Below, piece by piece: positions 16,344 to 25,610 of a stretch of 64,000 nucleotides of DNA. Each line of letters opens with the position of its first letter. The stretch's first letter is position 1. The position numbers were made by a program, and so were the translations under genes. Source of the stretch: a virus. The notes beneath the pieces were generated by a model. The model worked only from the letters and a program-made list of their open reading frames with translations, searched no databases and was not told the DNA's origin. Where the stretch lies: positions 1 through 64,000 of IMG/VR virus record IMGVR_UViG_3300025154_000069, one strand, 5' to 3'.

Positions 16344-16745
16344 ATGCCAAAAACAGATAGCCCAAAGGAACAAAAACCAAAGGCAGTAGTAACGGAAGAA
16401 GCTCTTGACGTAAAAGAGGCAGTTGAAAAGGTAGAAGAAATTCTCGAAGAGTCTGCTGTTAAAAAAGAAGCGGAAGAGGTAAAAGAACCCGAAGAAAAGA
16501 AAGAACCCGAAAAGAAAGAACAACCCAAAAAAGAAACCGTGAAAAAAGAAGTTGAAAAACCAGAAGAAGTTGTTGCTGTTGAGTCTAAGAACAAGGCTGC
16601 AATGTGCAAAGTAATTTTCGTTAAAAAGCACAGAATGAATGTCGGTGGTTTTGAAGTTGTTGAATACAAGAAGGGAGACCGGGCAGAAATGGAAAGACAT
16701 TTGGGTATTAAACTGATGAACAGAGGTATTGTTACAGTAATTTAA
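16344..16745 (+). CDS. K/E-rich protein with small C-terminal domain
   Basis: 133 residues. The first 85 are almost entirely K, E, P and V in KKEPEKKEQ-like near-repeats and must be extended or coiled. Residues 88-133 (MCKVIFVKKHRMNVGGFEVVEYKKGDRAEM...) are a compact beta domain. Located between major capsid and neck genes; it could be a head-associated or neck protein. Family not recognised. Confidence 0.6.
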   Translation: MPKTDSPKEQKPKAVVTEEALDVKEAVEKVEEILEESAVKKEAEEVKEPEEKKEPEKKEQPKKETVKKEVEKPEEVVAVESKNKAAMCKVIFVKKHRMNVGGFEVVEYKKGDRAEMERHLGIKLMNRGIVTVI

Positions 16746-16759
16746 TAACCTATGTACCC

Positions 16760-17641
16760 ATGACGAACTATGAAAAACTCATAGAATACATAAGAGAGAA
16801 TATCCTCGACTTGAATCCTGTTAATGCTTTAAGAGTTATTAAACAGGATTTAGTTTTATCTATTTCGGCTACCGAACTCACAACTAAACTCGGTGATGCG
16901 GAACCGGTTGTTAAACCCTTATCTGAAATATCCAAACTGTACAAGGTAGTTACCTACTTTCAAAGTTTGGGGGTTGAGGTTAGGTTTTATGACTTATACA
17001 TTCCACTTACAGAGAGTACGAACTTATCCCCCATAACCGATGTTTCACTTTCATCAGAAGTGCCTTTAAAGATCAAAAACTTCTTTTCAATAGATCAGGT
17101 TCACTACAAGATAAATGAGTTTTTTAACTACAAATATCCGTATAGGGGTGCTGATTTTACGGCTGATGATTACTTTTTAAACCTGACGGATAAGGAGACG
17201 GAGTTCAACTCTTATGAAGATTTTGAGTTGCGGATTATAGCCTTGTGGGTTTCTTTCTTTTTGCTCGAAGATAAAAAGACCATACTTTATGCCTCACAGT
17301 CGTATGAAAATATTCAAGGTACTACCGAGGATTCTTATGTTAATACCGATAAACAGATAACTACCCGGATAAATGATGTGTTTACGATAACAGAAACCCC
17401 GAAGAAAGAAGAGGGTGATTCTGCGATCACATCAATTTGGGGTGACAGTGATGGATTTATTTCAAAGCTACAGTTGTCTATTCGTAACAAATATGAGAAG
17501 CTAAGCAATGATTTTTCCTTACGGAACAACCCGGTTATACAGTCTCAAATTCACTTAGAAAAACATTGGTTCCAACATGCGCACGATTACAAAGACCAAG
17601 ATACGGAGTTATCAAGGACTATTCCTTTCGAGAATAGATAA
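16760..17641 (+). CDS. Probable head-tail connector region protein, 293 aa
   Basis: Not recognised as a family. Mixed alpha/beta protein without signal or membrane segments. Position immediately after the capsid genes and before two overlapping neck-type genes suggests a connector or head-completion role. Its 3' end overlaps the next gene by 65 bases. Confidence 0.5.
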   Translation: MTNYEKLIEYIRENILDLNPVNALRVIKQDLVLSISATELTTKLGDAEPVVKPLSEISKLYKVVTYFQSLGVEVRFYDLYIPLTESTNLSPITDVSLSSEVPLKIKNFFSIDQVHYKINEFFNYKYPYRGADFTADDYFLNLTDKETEFNSYEDFELRIIALWVSFFLLEDKKTILYASQSYENIQGTTEDSYVNTDKQITTRINDVFTITETPKKEEGDSAITSIWGDSDGFISKLQLSIRNKYEKLSNDFSLRNNPVIQSQIHLEKHWFQHAHDYKDQDTELSRTIPFENR

Positions 17642-18026
17642 CAGTTACAAAACTGTTGACTTGTTCTTTCCTTCCTTCACAGGTAAGGATTCCGAATCGT
17701 CATTTTTTGGTGACAATATTAAGAATTGGAACGGGAAGCTTACGCTGAAATGTTACTATGAAAAAAACATAAGCCCTAAGAAAAGAGAGAAGTTTGGTAT
17801 AGCTGACGAAATATCGGCTATTGTTTATGTTTCTCCAAAGGAGTTATACGAAAAAACGGGGAAGTACAGGCTTTCTAACCTGATTATGAAGAAAGCAACG
17901 GGTATAAAGGTTACATTTGACAGCCGTAATTATTCACTTGAAGAGATCATCGACAAAGAGAACACGGATAATGAGTCCTCAGAGTTTTCAATCGGTATTG
18001 AACTAAGACTAAAACAGGTTCCATAA
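17577..18026 (+). CDS. Probable neck protein, 149 aa
   Basis: Beta-rich small protein of unknown family. The only upstream ATG is at 17577, 65 bases inside the previous gene; no other good start exists before the conserved-looking segment DNSYKTVDLFFPSF. It ends one base into the next ATG (TAATG). Position suggests head completion or stopper function. Confidence 0.5.
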   Translation: MRTITKTKIRSYQGLFLSRIDNSYKTVDLFFPSFTGKDSESSFFGDNIKNWNGKLTLKCYYEKNISPKKREKFGIADEISAIVYVSPKELYEKTGKYRLSNLIMKKATGIKVTFDSRNYSLEEIIDKENTDNESSEFSIGIELRLKQVP

Positions 18027-18487
18027 TGCACAGAATGACGGTCAATAAGGTAGGTAAGTATAAACCATTCATATTTTTTGAGTTGTTTAAAAACACCATG
18101 CGCCAAAGACTGCCTAAATTTGCTGCCGAAAAGTTTAAGGGTTTGCTACTTGATAACATCGACTCAAACAAATTCGGGTTCAAGTTGTCTGATAGGTGGC
18201 TTGCCTACAAAAAATTGCGTGGTTGGGATCAGCGACCGTTTATTGCCGAAGGTCATTATGTGGATGCAATATCTGTGTTCCACTATAACGGACACCTTAC
18301 CATAGGGTTTAAGAAATCGACAAGGCATCCGAGGAGTAAGATGATGATGTATGAGGTTGCTCAAATATTGGAGTTTGGTAGATTAGATCAGGGAATACCT
18401 GCAAGACCGTTGTGGCGGTATACGGCAGAGGAATTTTTTAAACGGTTCCCAGAGTATATAAAAGAAATTTTGCCGAGAAATGAATAA
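18026..18487 (+). CDS. Probable HK97-gp10-like tail completion / neck protein
   Basis: 153 residues. The C-terminal part, AQILEFGRLDQGIPARPLWRYTAEEFF, matches the hallmark LEFG...IPARPFW of HK97 gp10-like and Mu virion-morphogenesis-type proteins that join the tail to the head connector. The N-terminus is helical. It starts in a TAATG overlap with the preceding gene and overlaps the next by 8 bases. Confidence 0.65.
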   Translation: MHRMTVNKVGKYKPFIFFELFKNTMRQRLPKFAAEKFKGLLLDNIDSNKFGFKLSDRWLAYKKLRGWDQRPFIAEGHYVDAISVFHYNGHLTIGFKKSTRHPRSKMMMYEVAQILEFGRLDQGIPARPLWRYTAEEFFKRFPEYIKEILPRNE

Positions 18488-19157
18488 ACTTGAATCCATA
18501 AGAGAGGTTATCTATGAGTTCTCATCTCAGTTCTTATCAAAGGCAGTTCAAAAAGCCTTTCAAGATACGGGGGAAACGAGGCCGTTTATAGCTATGACCG
18601 ATTACAGGGGAACGCTTAAACAGGTTTTGGTTCGCTACTACAAGAAGGGGGATGAGTTCAATACTGAGGATGATTACAACTACTACCCGGTTATCTCTAT
18701 TCAAGACTTTGCTCCCGACTATGACAAGAGTAGGGGTTTTGGTGTTGATACCATTGATGGTGATTATGTAGAGGAAAATGGAATAGTTATATCCGGAGAT
18801 TTAATTTCCCTACCGATTCCTTACAACTTTAAGTTTCAAATTTCTTTTGCGGGTAATACTCAGGCCGACTACGATATGTTTGAAACGTGGTTCCATAACA
18901 ACTTTAGCACATTTAACGGTGCGTGTTTCACGTTTAAGACAGATGTTATTGTTAATTACACCTACAAGAATTTACCCGGGGGAGAGAGAAACGACAACAA
19001 GTTTGAGAGCATAAAAGAGTTTAATTTGAATACTTGGATTTGGTTTAAGGTTAATGTTACCAATACCGAGGACATCATTCAAACCATTAAGTTTGTTCTT
19101 AAACAGCAAGAGGAAACAACAGGGGAGGAATTTTATTTACAAATTCCGGGTGATTAG
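18480..19157 (+). CDS. Probable tail terminator or neck protein, 225 aa
   Basis: Family not recognised with certainty. Alpha-helical start (residues 1-30), then beta-rich segments such as LISLPIPYNFKFQISF. Its position after the gp10-like gene and before the sheath gene is where tail terminator or sheath-capping proteins are usually encoded. It ends just before a promoter element. Confidence 0.5.
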   Translation: MNKLESIREVIYEFSSQFLSKAVQKAFQDTGETRPFIAMTDYRGTLKQVLVRYYKKGDEFNTEDDYNYYPVISIQDFAPDYDKSRGFGVDTIDGDYVEENGIVISGDLISLPIPYNFKFQISFAGNTQADYDMFETWFHNNFSTFNGACFTFKTDVIVNYTYKNLPGGERNDNKFESIKEFNLNTWIWFKVNVTNTEDIIQTIKFVLKQQEETTGEEFYLQIPGD

Positions 19158-19182
19158 TGTTGTTTTTATAAATTCTATTTTA

Positions 19183-19190
19183 TATATTTG
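19183..19190 (+). promoter_or_regulatory. -7 promoter element before the tail genes
   Basis: TATATTTG, perfect -7 element, with GTTG about 21 bases upstream as a partial -33. It lies 16 bases before the ATG at 19206 and would start the tail transcript. Confidence 0.5.
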
Positions 19191-19205
19191 TCTAATTATT
19201 TTGTT

Positions 19206-19466
19206 ATGAAAGGCATGAAAAACGAAAACGAGGGTAAAAATACCAATACCGAAGAAACAAAGATCGAGGACAGTAAAGAGTCGGCAAAGGTTGATAAAAA
19301 ATATGCTCCCAAAATTGAAATAACAAAGCTTACTAAGGGTAAGATTTGCGTTATGATAGAAGGGAAACAAGTGAATTTTACGGACAGGATAACCGTTATC
19401 CCTTACTCCGATGAAGCAAATGAAGTATTGAAGAGTAAAAAATACATAAAAATTAAAATACTATGA
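19206..19466 (+). CDS. Small charged protein before the sheath gene
   Basis: 86 residues from the ATG at 19206 (alternative 19215). First 45 residues are K/E/N-rich and likely disordered; the rest (IEITKLTKGKICVMIEGKQVNFTDRITVIP) is a compact beta unit similar in layout to the C-terminus of the protein at 16344-16745. Overlaps the sheath gene by four bases. Function unknown. Confidence 0.55.
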   Translation: MKGMKNENEGKNTNTEETKIEDSKESAKVDKKYAPKIEITKLTKGKICVMIEGKQVNFTDRITVIPYSDEANEVLKSKKYIKIKIL

Positions 19467-20941
19467 ATATAGGCATGGATATGGTGGAAGGAACAGCGAA
19501 TGTCCTTAACCTTAGTAGCAATAATCCCGCAAGAGCTATCGGTTTCATTATGGAGCGTGTTCGTGGGGTTGAAAACAAGCTTATCTTTTTAAGCGGATTA
19601 AAAGAAGATCGACAAATTTTTGGGGGTGTTGATGCTTCTATGTACTCCCCATATGTAATGGCAAATTATTTCCAAAACTTAGAAGGAAATTATGTACCTA
19701 CTTATGGTATTCGTATCGTAGGAACAGGAACCGATGCAGCAACAGGGAATGTTGTCGAAGCTACAAAAGTAATAGCCGGATTTACCGCAGGGTATCAGGG
19801 GGAACAAGATAAAGGAGATTGGGGGAATAATTTGGTTGTTAAACTTTACCCAAAGGAAGTTACCGGTGGAATGACCGATTACTTCTTAATGGAGGTTTAT
19901 GAAAGCTCGCAACTCGTAGAAAGTCTTTATGACAGCACGCTCGCATTACTCGAAGCCAAGGTAAACTCTGTAAGTAAATATGTGGTGATGAACGAAGGTG
20001 CTGATGGGTATGCTTCTCCATTTACGGCTGTTGGAACCGCTACACTTACAGGCGGAACTTATGTTGCACCGGTTGAAGGTGATTTTGAACCTGCTTACAC
20101 AGGTGACACACCGGAAGGTATGGCTATTTTTGCAGGTAGCCCTGTTACGATTTTCGCTTGCCCCGAATTTTTCACTTCTACACTTGCGGTAAAGGCCGAA
20201 GTTTTTGCAAAGGCAAATGATAAGTATTTTGTGATGAATGCAGCACAAGATATTACCGGAACCGATCTTGAAACATTGCACAATGCAGTTAAATCTGCAA
20301 CCATAAGCAGCATGGGTAAATACCTTGAGTGGGTAAAAGTATCTGATGAAAATTCAGGGTACACTTGGATTCCCGGGATAGGTTACTTCTTGGGTGCAGG
20401 GTTCGGAAGAGCTTGCATAAAAGACGGTGGATATGTTTGGAGTGTTCCCGCAGGTGAAAATACTTATCCTGTTGGAATATATGAGTTCTCTCATATTGAT
20501 CTTACCGAAATCACAAAGAAAAGATACGTTACCGAGTTCTTGACAAATGTGGTCATGTATAACTCTATTTTAGGTTACTACATGTACTCATCAAGGACAT
20601 GCTCTACCGCAGAACTTTATCATTCTGCACATGTAAGACTTGAAACAAATTGGATAAAACTTTCTTTGAAAGACCGAAACGCTAAGTTCCACCAAAAGTT
20701 GAACACACCGAAGCTCCGAAAGGACATGTACATCGACTCGATTATGTTCTTCAAGAACTTATATAACCAAGGGGGTATCGAGGGAAGCGTTCCGTTTTCA
20801 AGTGCTGTTGTAATTACGGTAGCAACCGATTCGGTAAACAGAAAACAAATAAACGAAGATATTTCATGGATTCCGCCAGAAACCGTAGAGTATCAAAAAA
20901 TAGCACTCAATAGAAATGACGGGGTGCTGAATATCTTGTAA
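19463..20941 (+). CDS. Contractile tail sheath protein
   Basis: 492 residues. The segment GDWGNNLVVKLYP (about 113-125) is the typical core motif of phage sheath domain III, and the C-terminal IPPETVEYQKIALNRND resembles the conserved end that forms the beta-strand exchange between neighbouring sheath units. An inserted domain around residues 185-260 is rich in T, G and E and is probably surface-exposed. It shows that the phage has a contractile (myovirus) tail. The tube gene follows after one extra gene. Confidence 0.85.
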   Translation: MNIGMDMVEGTANVLNLSSNNPARAIGFIMERVRGVENKLIFLSGLKEDRQIFGGVDASMYSPYVMANYFQNLEGNYVPTYGIRIVGTGTDAATGNVVEATKVIAGFTAGYQGEQDKGDWGNNLVVKLYPKEVTGGMTDYFLMEVYESSQLVESLYDSTLALLEAKVNSVSKYVVMNEGADGYASPFTAVGTATLTGGTYVAPVEGDFEPAYTGDTPEGMAIFAGSPVTIFACPEFFTSTLAVKAEVFAKANDKYFVMNAAQDITGTDLETLHNAVKSATISSMGKYLEWVKVSDENSGYTWIPGIGYFLGAGFGRACIKDGGYVWSVPAGENTYPVGIYEFSHIDLTEITKKRYVTEFLTNVVMYNSILGYYMYSSRTCSTAELYHSAHVRLETNWIKLSLKDRNAKFHQKLNTPKLRKDMYIDSIMFFKNLYNQGGIEGSVPFSSAVVITVATDSVNRKQINEDISWIPPETVEYQKIALNRNDGVLNIL

Positions 20942-20969
20942 TAATTATTAAACACAAATAGAAGAAAAG

Positions 20970-21476
20970 ATGGCTATCACAAATTTAAAACAGTTAAGCG
21001 GCATTTATGCCTCTAACCCTGCTGAAAGATTCATAGGAACAGGTGCTCCTGCATCCTCTGACGAGTTCGTAACCGATGCAACCAAGTACCCTTTGGGCTC
21101 TCAGTACATCAACCTTACGACTAAGATCATGTATATTCGTACGGGAGTTGCCGGAACAACTGCTGACTTTACGGTATACCCTCTTCCGGGAAATGATATT
21201 TTAACCTTTGATTTCCTTGCTTTAACACCCGATGTTATTGGTGTTGTTGATGCAACTGCACATACGGTTGCTTTATTGGTTCCTTTCGGAACTACGGTTA
21301 CGGCCTTGGTTGCTACTTTCACATTATCTCCGGGTGCTTCGGCAGTAGTTGGTGCTACTGCACAGGTAAGCGGAACAACGGCAAACAATTTCACGAGTGC
21401 GGTAACTTACATTATCACAGGCTCGGATGGGGCAGCTCAAAATTGGATTGTTACGGTAACAATTGATGCCGAGTAA
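20970..21476 (+). CDS. Ig-like domain virion protein, 168 aa
   Basis: N-terminal 75 residues include a short beta unit (YPLGSQYINLTTKIMYIRTG) that looks like a structural-protein anchor. Residues 78-168 form one Ig-like domain, with the pattern VPFGTTVTALVATFTLSPGA...VTYIITGSDGAAQNWIVTV known from Bacteroidota surface proteins (DUF5018-like). It lies between sheath and tube genes, an unusual place. It may decorate the tail or help adhere to glycans; this is inference. Confidence 0.65.
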   Translation: MAITNLKQLSGIYASNPAERFIGTGAPASSDEFVTDATKYPLGSQYINLTTKIMYIRTGVAGTTADFTVYPLPGNDILTFDFLALTPDVIGVVDATAHTVALLVPFGTTVTALVATFTLSPGASAVVGATAQVSGTTANNFTSAVTYIITGSDGAAQNWIVTVTIDAE

Positions 21477-21510
21477 TAAGTAAAGGTTATTTACCTCAAT
21501 AAAAAACATT

Positions 21511-21951
21511 ATGCCACGACCGGATAATTTATTGACAAGTAACCATTGGACTTTCGAGATTCCCGGTTTCACTTTCCCCAACTTTCAAAAAGTTTCGGGG
21601 ATAAGCAAGAAATCGGGAGAGGTCTCGATAGTTGATGGTACGACCAACATAAAACACAAATACTCTTCACAGTTGAAAGAGTTCAACGATATTACCTTGG
21701 TAAGACCGTATGATCTTTCAATAGATGATGCAAGTATTAGGGCTTTGGTCGCCCTATCATTTGACGAGAGCCAAAGGTTTGATGGTGCTTTAGTAAAGTA
21801 TCACAACAAAACCGAGGTTTTCAGAATTATGTTCTTTGGACTTCGAGTTAAAGAAGTTAAGCATCCCGACTTAGACACGGCAGCAGAAGAAAGATATGAT
21901 GTAGAGTTGCTTTGTTCAGTTTCAGAATGGGAAGAAATACCTACTGTATAA
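21511..21951 (+). CDS. Tail tube protein
   Basis: 146 residues, gp19/Hcp-like beta-barrel size. The reading NHWTFEIPGFTFPNFQKVSGIS at the start and DVELLCSVSEWEEI at the end match the layout of contractile tube proteins. It would form the hexameric rings inside the sheath. Position between sheath and tail chaperone agrees. Confidence 0.75.
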   Translation: MPRPDNLLTSNHWTFEIPGFTFPNFQKVSGISKKSGEVSIVDGTTNIKHKYSSQLKEFNDITLVRPYDLSIDDASIRALVALSFDESQRFDGALVKYHNKTEVFRIMFFGLRVKEVKHPDLDTAAEERYDVELLCSVSEWEEIPTV

Positions 21952-21970
21952 CTAAAAAATCTTGTATTAT

Positions 21971-22807
21971 ATGTTAAAGTTACCTGTTGGATTTAATTAC
22001 AACAAAACGGCGGTTAAAACGCTTAAACTTGCAGAGACTTCCGGGGAAGCAGAAAAAGTTTTTGTTAAAAGACCCGGAAAGACGGAATTATACACATGGT
22101 TTTCTGAAATAATAGCTGTTGCTGTAGAGTCTGTTCAAGATGTACGAGTTGCTTCTGAATTTATAAAATCCGGCGTTGTTCCTTCGGTGATTAAAAAAAT
22201 CCCATTGGTAGATGCCGGTTCTTTGCTTTTACAAATTCACATTGAAGCGTGGCAAGATACTATGGGTGAACAAGAATTGATCTGCAAGTATTGTGGTCAT
22301 ATTTTTGAGCGAGATATTGATTTAAAAAAGATCGAAATTCCGTTTGATGAGAATGATGAGATTCCAGAGTTTATTGATGTGGTTCTTGATAAGACCTATG
22401 AAATAAACGCTGACGGGGTTGAAAAGTTCGCTGACATACACGGGATGAAATACAATATGATTCGTTATCGTGTTCCGTTATTAGGTGACGGGATTGCTAA
22501 CGAGGGGTTGGCTTCTGATGAAGTCGAGTTTTGGAGAAACATTTCTTTCACATGTCAAGAAGGTTTATACTTTGTTGAGAAGGGCGAAAATGGTTATGCT
22601 ATTGTTGATTCTATACCGAGCGAGTATGCTATGGGTATGGGAAAAAGACTTTATAACAGTACCTTTACAACAAAGAGCTTAAAGCTTATCAGGGAGAAAT
22701 TGCAAACTTCTTTAAAGTCGGCTCCATTGTACTACAGAGATAAATGTCCGAGTTGTAACAGGCTTACACCACATATTGCTGCGGTTGAAAATTTTTTTTC
22801 GGCATAA
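21971..22807 (+). CDS. T4 gp26-like tail assembly chaperone / baseplate hub protein with zinc motifs
   Basis: 278 residues from the ATG at 21971. The layout (start KLPVGFNY, then IPLVDAGSLLLQIH, then a CKYCG zinc knuckle followed by IDL) is that of the T4 gp26-like family (T4_baseplate). A second pair, CPSC, lies near the C-terminus. In phages outside the T4 group this family takes the tail assembly chaperone position before the tape measure, as here. The last codons, GAA AAT TTT TTT TCG, contain a T_TTT_TTT slippery site shortly before the stop, and an open -1 frame follows to 23085. Confidence 0.7.
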   Translation: MLKLPVGFNYNKTAVKTLKLAETSGEAEKVFVKRPGKTELYTWFSEIIAVAVESVQDVRVASEFIKSGVVPSVIKKIPLVDAGSLLLQIHIEAWQDTMGEQELICKYCGHIFERDIDLKKIEIPFDENDEIPEFIDVVLDKTYEINADGVEKFADIHGMKYNMIRYRVPLLGDGIANEGLASDEVEFWRNISFTCQEGLYFVEKGENGYAIVDSIPSEYAMGMGKRLYNSTFTTKSLKLIREKLQTSLKSAPLYYRDKCPSCNRLTPHIAAVENFFSA

Positions 22808-23085
22808 TTTCTGAACGGTTTCACAATGAGGCACGATATTTTATCCAAAGAGACATTGTAAGACCCTTCTACTCGTTTCATACCACGCCATACAGAGAGC
22901 TGTTTTTTCAAAATTCGGAGTTAAACCCGCCAATGGAAGAACAGCTTTATTTGTTTATAAAAAGATTTAAGGGGGTAGGATATTCAGACTTTATGCAGAT
23001 GCCGTTAAAATTAAGAAGGTTTCTTTGGGATAGGGAAACAAAAGTGTTATTGAAGGAGAAAAATGATGCAGAGAGCAACAAATAA
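22789..23085 (+). CDS. Tail chaperone C-terminal extension made by -1 frameshift
   Basis: The -1 frame is open from 22789 to the TAA at 23083-23085 and reads FGIISERFHNEARYFIQRD..., about 95 residues ending KEKNDAESNK. It is not preceded by a usable start codon: the ATG at 22826 is in another frame and stops after 11 codons. It exactly fills the gap between chaperone and tape-measure genes and has a normal protein composition. The simplest reading is a fusion made by slippage on eight T at 22792-22799, like lambda G/GT. A sequencing error or a disrupted single gene is the alternative. Confidence 0.7.
   Translation, partial: KFFFGIISERFHNEARYFIQRDIVRPFYSFHTTPYRELFFQNSELNPPMEEQLYLFIKRFKGVGYSDFMQMPLKLRRFLWDRETKVLLKEKNDAESNK
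22791..22799 (+). promoter_or_regulatory. Slippery site for -1 frameshifting
   Basis: In the zero frame AAT TTT TTT gives T_TTT_TTT, a perfect X_XXY_YYZ heptamer, 7 bases before the zero-frame stop at 22805-22807. No strong downstream stem is obvious by eye. Confidence 0.65.
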
Positions 23086-23093
23086 TTAGGTAA

Positions 23094-25610
23094 ATGACAA
23101 CTGAACTCGGATATAATGTAGCGATAAACTTCTTCGGAAATTATTCAAGAGAATTGGATAAGGTTCAAAGAGGTACTCACTCACTCGATGAATCTTTGAG
23201 AAAAGCATCGGTGTCTGGAAGTGGTATCATAAAATATGGTAGTGCTTGGGATAGGGTTGAGATGGGATTCGGAAGGGTTACAGGAACCGTTACCGGATTA
23301 TTTAACCGACTTATGAGTGTTCAAAATTTACTTCTCGGAGGTGGTATTGCTTATGGTATAGCCAACATAGGAAATAAACTGTATCAAACAGGTCTTACTA
23401 TGGAGAATAATTTTGCCTCTATCAAAACCGCATTAGACAGTGATGTTAAAACTATAGAGGGGTTGATGTGGGCGAGAAAGAAAGCTGCTGAGACTCCCTT
23501 TGAACTCCCCGATGTTAATCAAGCTCTTTTGCAGATGGCAAAGGAGGGGCTAACAAAGACCAATGATATGCGTGAGAAGGTATTCACAGCTATTGGTGAC
23601 ATGGCAGGTGCGGAAGGATTTGACTTCGGCACGGGTATGTATATGTTCACAAAAGCGGGGGAGGGTAATTGGATGCAGTTATCCATGAGAACAGGGTTGA
23701 GAATGTCTAATATGATAAACCTCGCTTTGCAGAGTAACCGCACGGAGGAGGAAAAAAAGAAGATGATCGAGTACGCCAACGTAGTAAAAAAGGCAGCGAA
23801 AGGAACAACCGAGTACAAGATGGCTCTCGCTGAATACTTAGCCATTATGTATAAAGGTGGTATGGAGAACAGGGTCAAAACGGTTGGCGGTGCTCTATCA
23901 AATGTTAGTGACTTGATGAGTATCTTTACTATGGAGATTGTTGGGTATACACAACAGGCCGACTCATTTTTTCACAGTATAATGCTTACGGTAAAAGATA
24001 AATTCTTGGGGGCTTTTAGTAAAGTTATCGAGGTTCAAAAAGATATAAACGGAAATGTTACACAACAGATAACTCTTCAAGATAAACTCTTTGAGTCTGG
24101 AAGAAGAATTGGTGGCATACTTAAAATCATGTGGAGCAGTGTTGATTCTGCCGTAGGTGGCCTTACCGAGAGACTTGAGGTGCTTATTCTAAAAATGAAC
24201 GCTTGGCTAAGTGATTTTCAAGGTAATGTGGCTCCGATGATTATAGCATTTACCATTATAAAAATGCGGGTTAAGGACTTTTTTAACGGATTTAAAGAGG
24301 GCTTTAGTTCTGGATTTGGATTCTTTTGGAACATATTAAAGGGTTTGGCTAAAACTATAATCGCAATAATCGGGTTTATAAAGAGATTGACCGGGGGAAC
24401 AGAAGAAGCGGATTCAAAGGCAAAAAGATTAGGTAAAACGGTCGGGTTGCTTATCGGCTCGTTAGTCGGACTCAGAATACTACTGCCCATAACAAACAAG
24501 ATGTTTATGTTCGCTAAGTCCGTTAAGTTTGCCACTACAGCCCTTCTTAATTTTATCAACACGAACAAGATGGTTGAAAAAGTAAGCACGTATGCTCAGA
24601 TAGGCACTACTTACGTGGCCGAAGGTTTTTCTATGCTTGGAACAAAATTAGGGTTGGCTACAAGGTCGTTAGGTAAGCTGAGGGTTGCATTTCTTGGATT
24701 AAACACGGTTCTTGTGTCTACGCCTATCGGATGGATAATATTGATCGTTGCAGCCTTGGTTGCGGGTATTATCCTGTTGGTAAAACATTGGGATAAAGTC
24801 AGGGAGCATGTTAGTAAGGTTCCTGATTGGATAATAATGATAACAACAGTTATGATGCCCCTTATAGGTGCTGTTATGTTACTCGCTAAATATTGGGAAC
24901 AAATTTCAACTATTGTTAAAAATGCATTCAAGACAATTAAAAATTATGCAAGAGGGGTGTGGGATTGGTTGGTTGTTAAGGCAAGGAACACTCGTGATTC
25001 TTTTGTTGATACTTGGAATAAAACCAAAGAAATGTTAAAACCGGTTAAAGACTTTTTTACTGATATGTTTAAAACAGCTAAGAAACAAATGAGGGATATG
25101 TGGGATGCTCTTACAGAAAGGTTCCCATTTATCGAGCGTATTCTTAAAGCCATAGGTGATATGTTCCGAAAGTATATACTTGAACCCATCCAAAAGATAA
25201 AGGCATACATAACCGATTCTTTCTCTAAGGTTTTTGGTGGTTTGTTTGAAAAGGATGCTCTTAAAACTTCGTTTGATGATCTGGCCAAACAATCTCAAAC
25301 ATGGGTTAATGCTTCTGGAAATTTTGCTGATAGACAAGCAAGGAACAAGTATTTGAGTGATATAAAAGAGGGCACGGTAAAAGGAAATACGATCGGTGGA
25401 ACAAGTGTGTTCGACTTATTAATGGCTAATAAGGACACATACGGGCAAGGAACGTCAAATGATAGGATAGTTGAGGCTTTAGAGAAACTTAACGAAAAAG
25501 AGAGGGGTATGGTTATTGACCAAATCACCATAAAAGTTGACGGAAAGACATTTAATGCTGATGAGTTTGTTAAAACTTTGGAAAGTCTCGCAAATAAAAA
25601 AGGTAAGTAA
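23094..25610 (+). CDS. Tape measure protein
   Basis: 838 residues. Helical throughout, with a conserved-type segment AAETPFELPDVNQALLQMAKEG (about 127-148) that occurs in many tape measures, and several hydrophobic helices: about 440-465, 550-575 (TPIGWIILIVAALVAGIILLV) and 580-600. These serve in membrane passage during DNA ejection. It sets tail length. It starts 8 bases after the frameshift product and its last base is shared with the next gene's ATG. The downstream part alternates W-rich helices (GVWDWLVVKARNTRD). Confidence 0.88.
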   Translation: MTTELGYNVAINFFGNYSRELDKVQRGTHSLDESLRKASVSGSGIIKYGSAWDRVEMGFGRVTGTVTGLFNRLMSVQNLLLGGGIAYGIANIGNKLYQTGLTMENNFASIKTALDSDVKTIEGLMWARKKAAETPFELPDVNQALLQMAKEGLTKTNDMREKVFTAIGDMAGAEGFDFGTGMYMFTKAGEGNWMQLSMRTGLRMSNMINLALQSNRTEEEKKKMIEYANVVKKAAKGTTEYKMALAEYLAIMYKGGMENRVKTVGGALSNVSDLMSIFTMEIVGYTQQADSFFHSIMLTVKDKFLGAFSKVIEVQKDINGNVTQQITLQDKLFESGRRIGGILKIMWSSVDSAVGGLTERLEVLILKMNAWLSDFQGNVAPMIIAFTIIKMRVKDFFNGFKEGFSSGFGFFWNILKGLAKTIIAIIGFIKRLTGGTEEADSKAKRLGKTVGLLIGSLVGLRILLPITNKMFMFAKSVKFATTALLNFINTNKMVEKVSTYAQIGTTYVAEGFSMLGTKLGLATRSLGKLRVAFLGLNTVLVSTPIGWIILIVAALVAGIILLVKHWDKVREHVSKVPDWIIMITTVMMPLIGAVMLLAKYWEQISTIVKNAFKTIKNYARGVWDWLVVKARNTRDSFVDTWNKTKEMLKPVKDFFTDMFKTAKKQMRDMWDALTERFPFIERILKAIGDMFRKYILEPIQKIKAYITDSFSKVFGGLFEKDALKTSFDDLAKQSQTWVNASGNFADRQARNKYLSDIKEGTVKGNTIGGTSVFDLLMANKDTYGQGTSNDRIVEALEKLNEKERGMVIDQITIKVDGKTFNADEFVKTLESLANKKGK

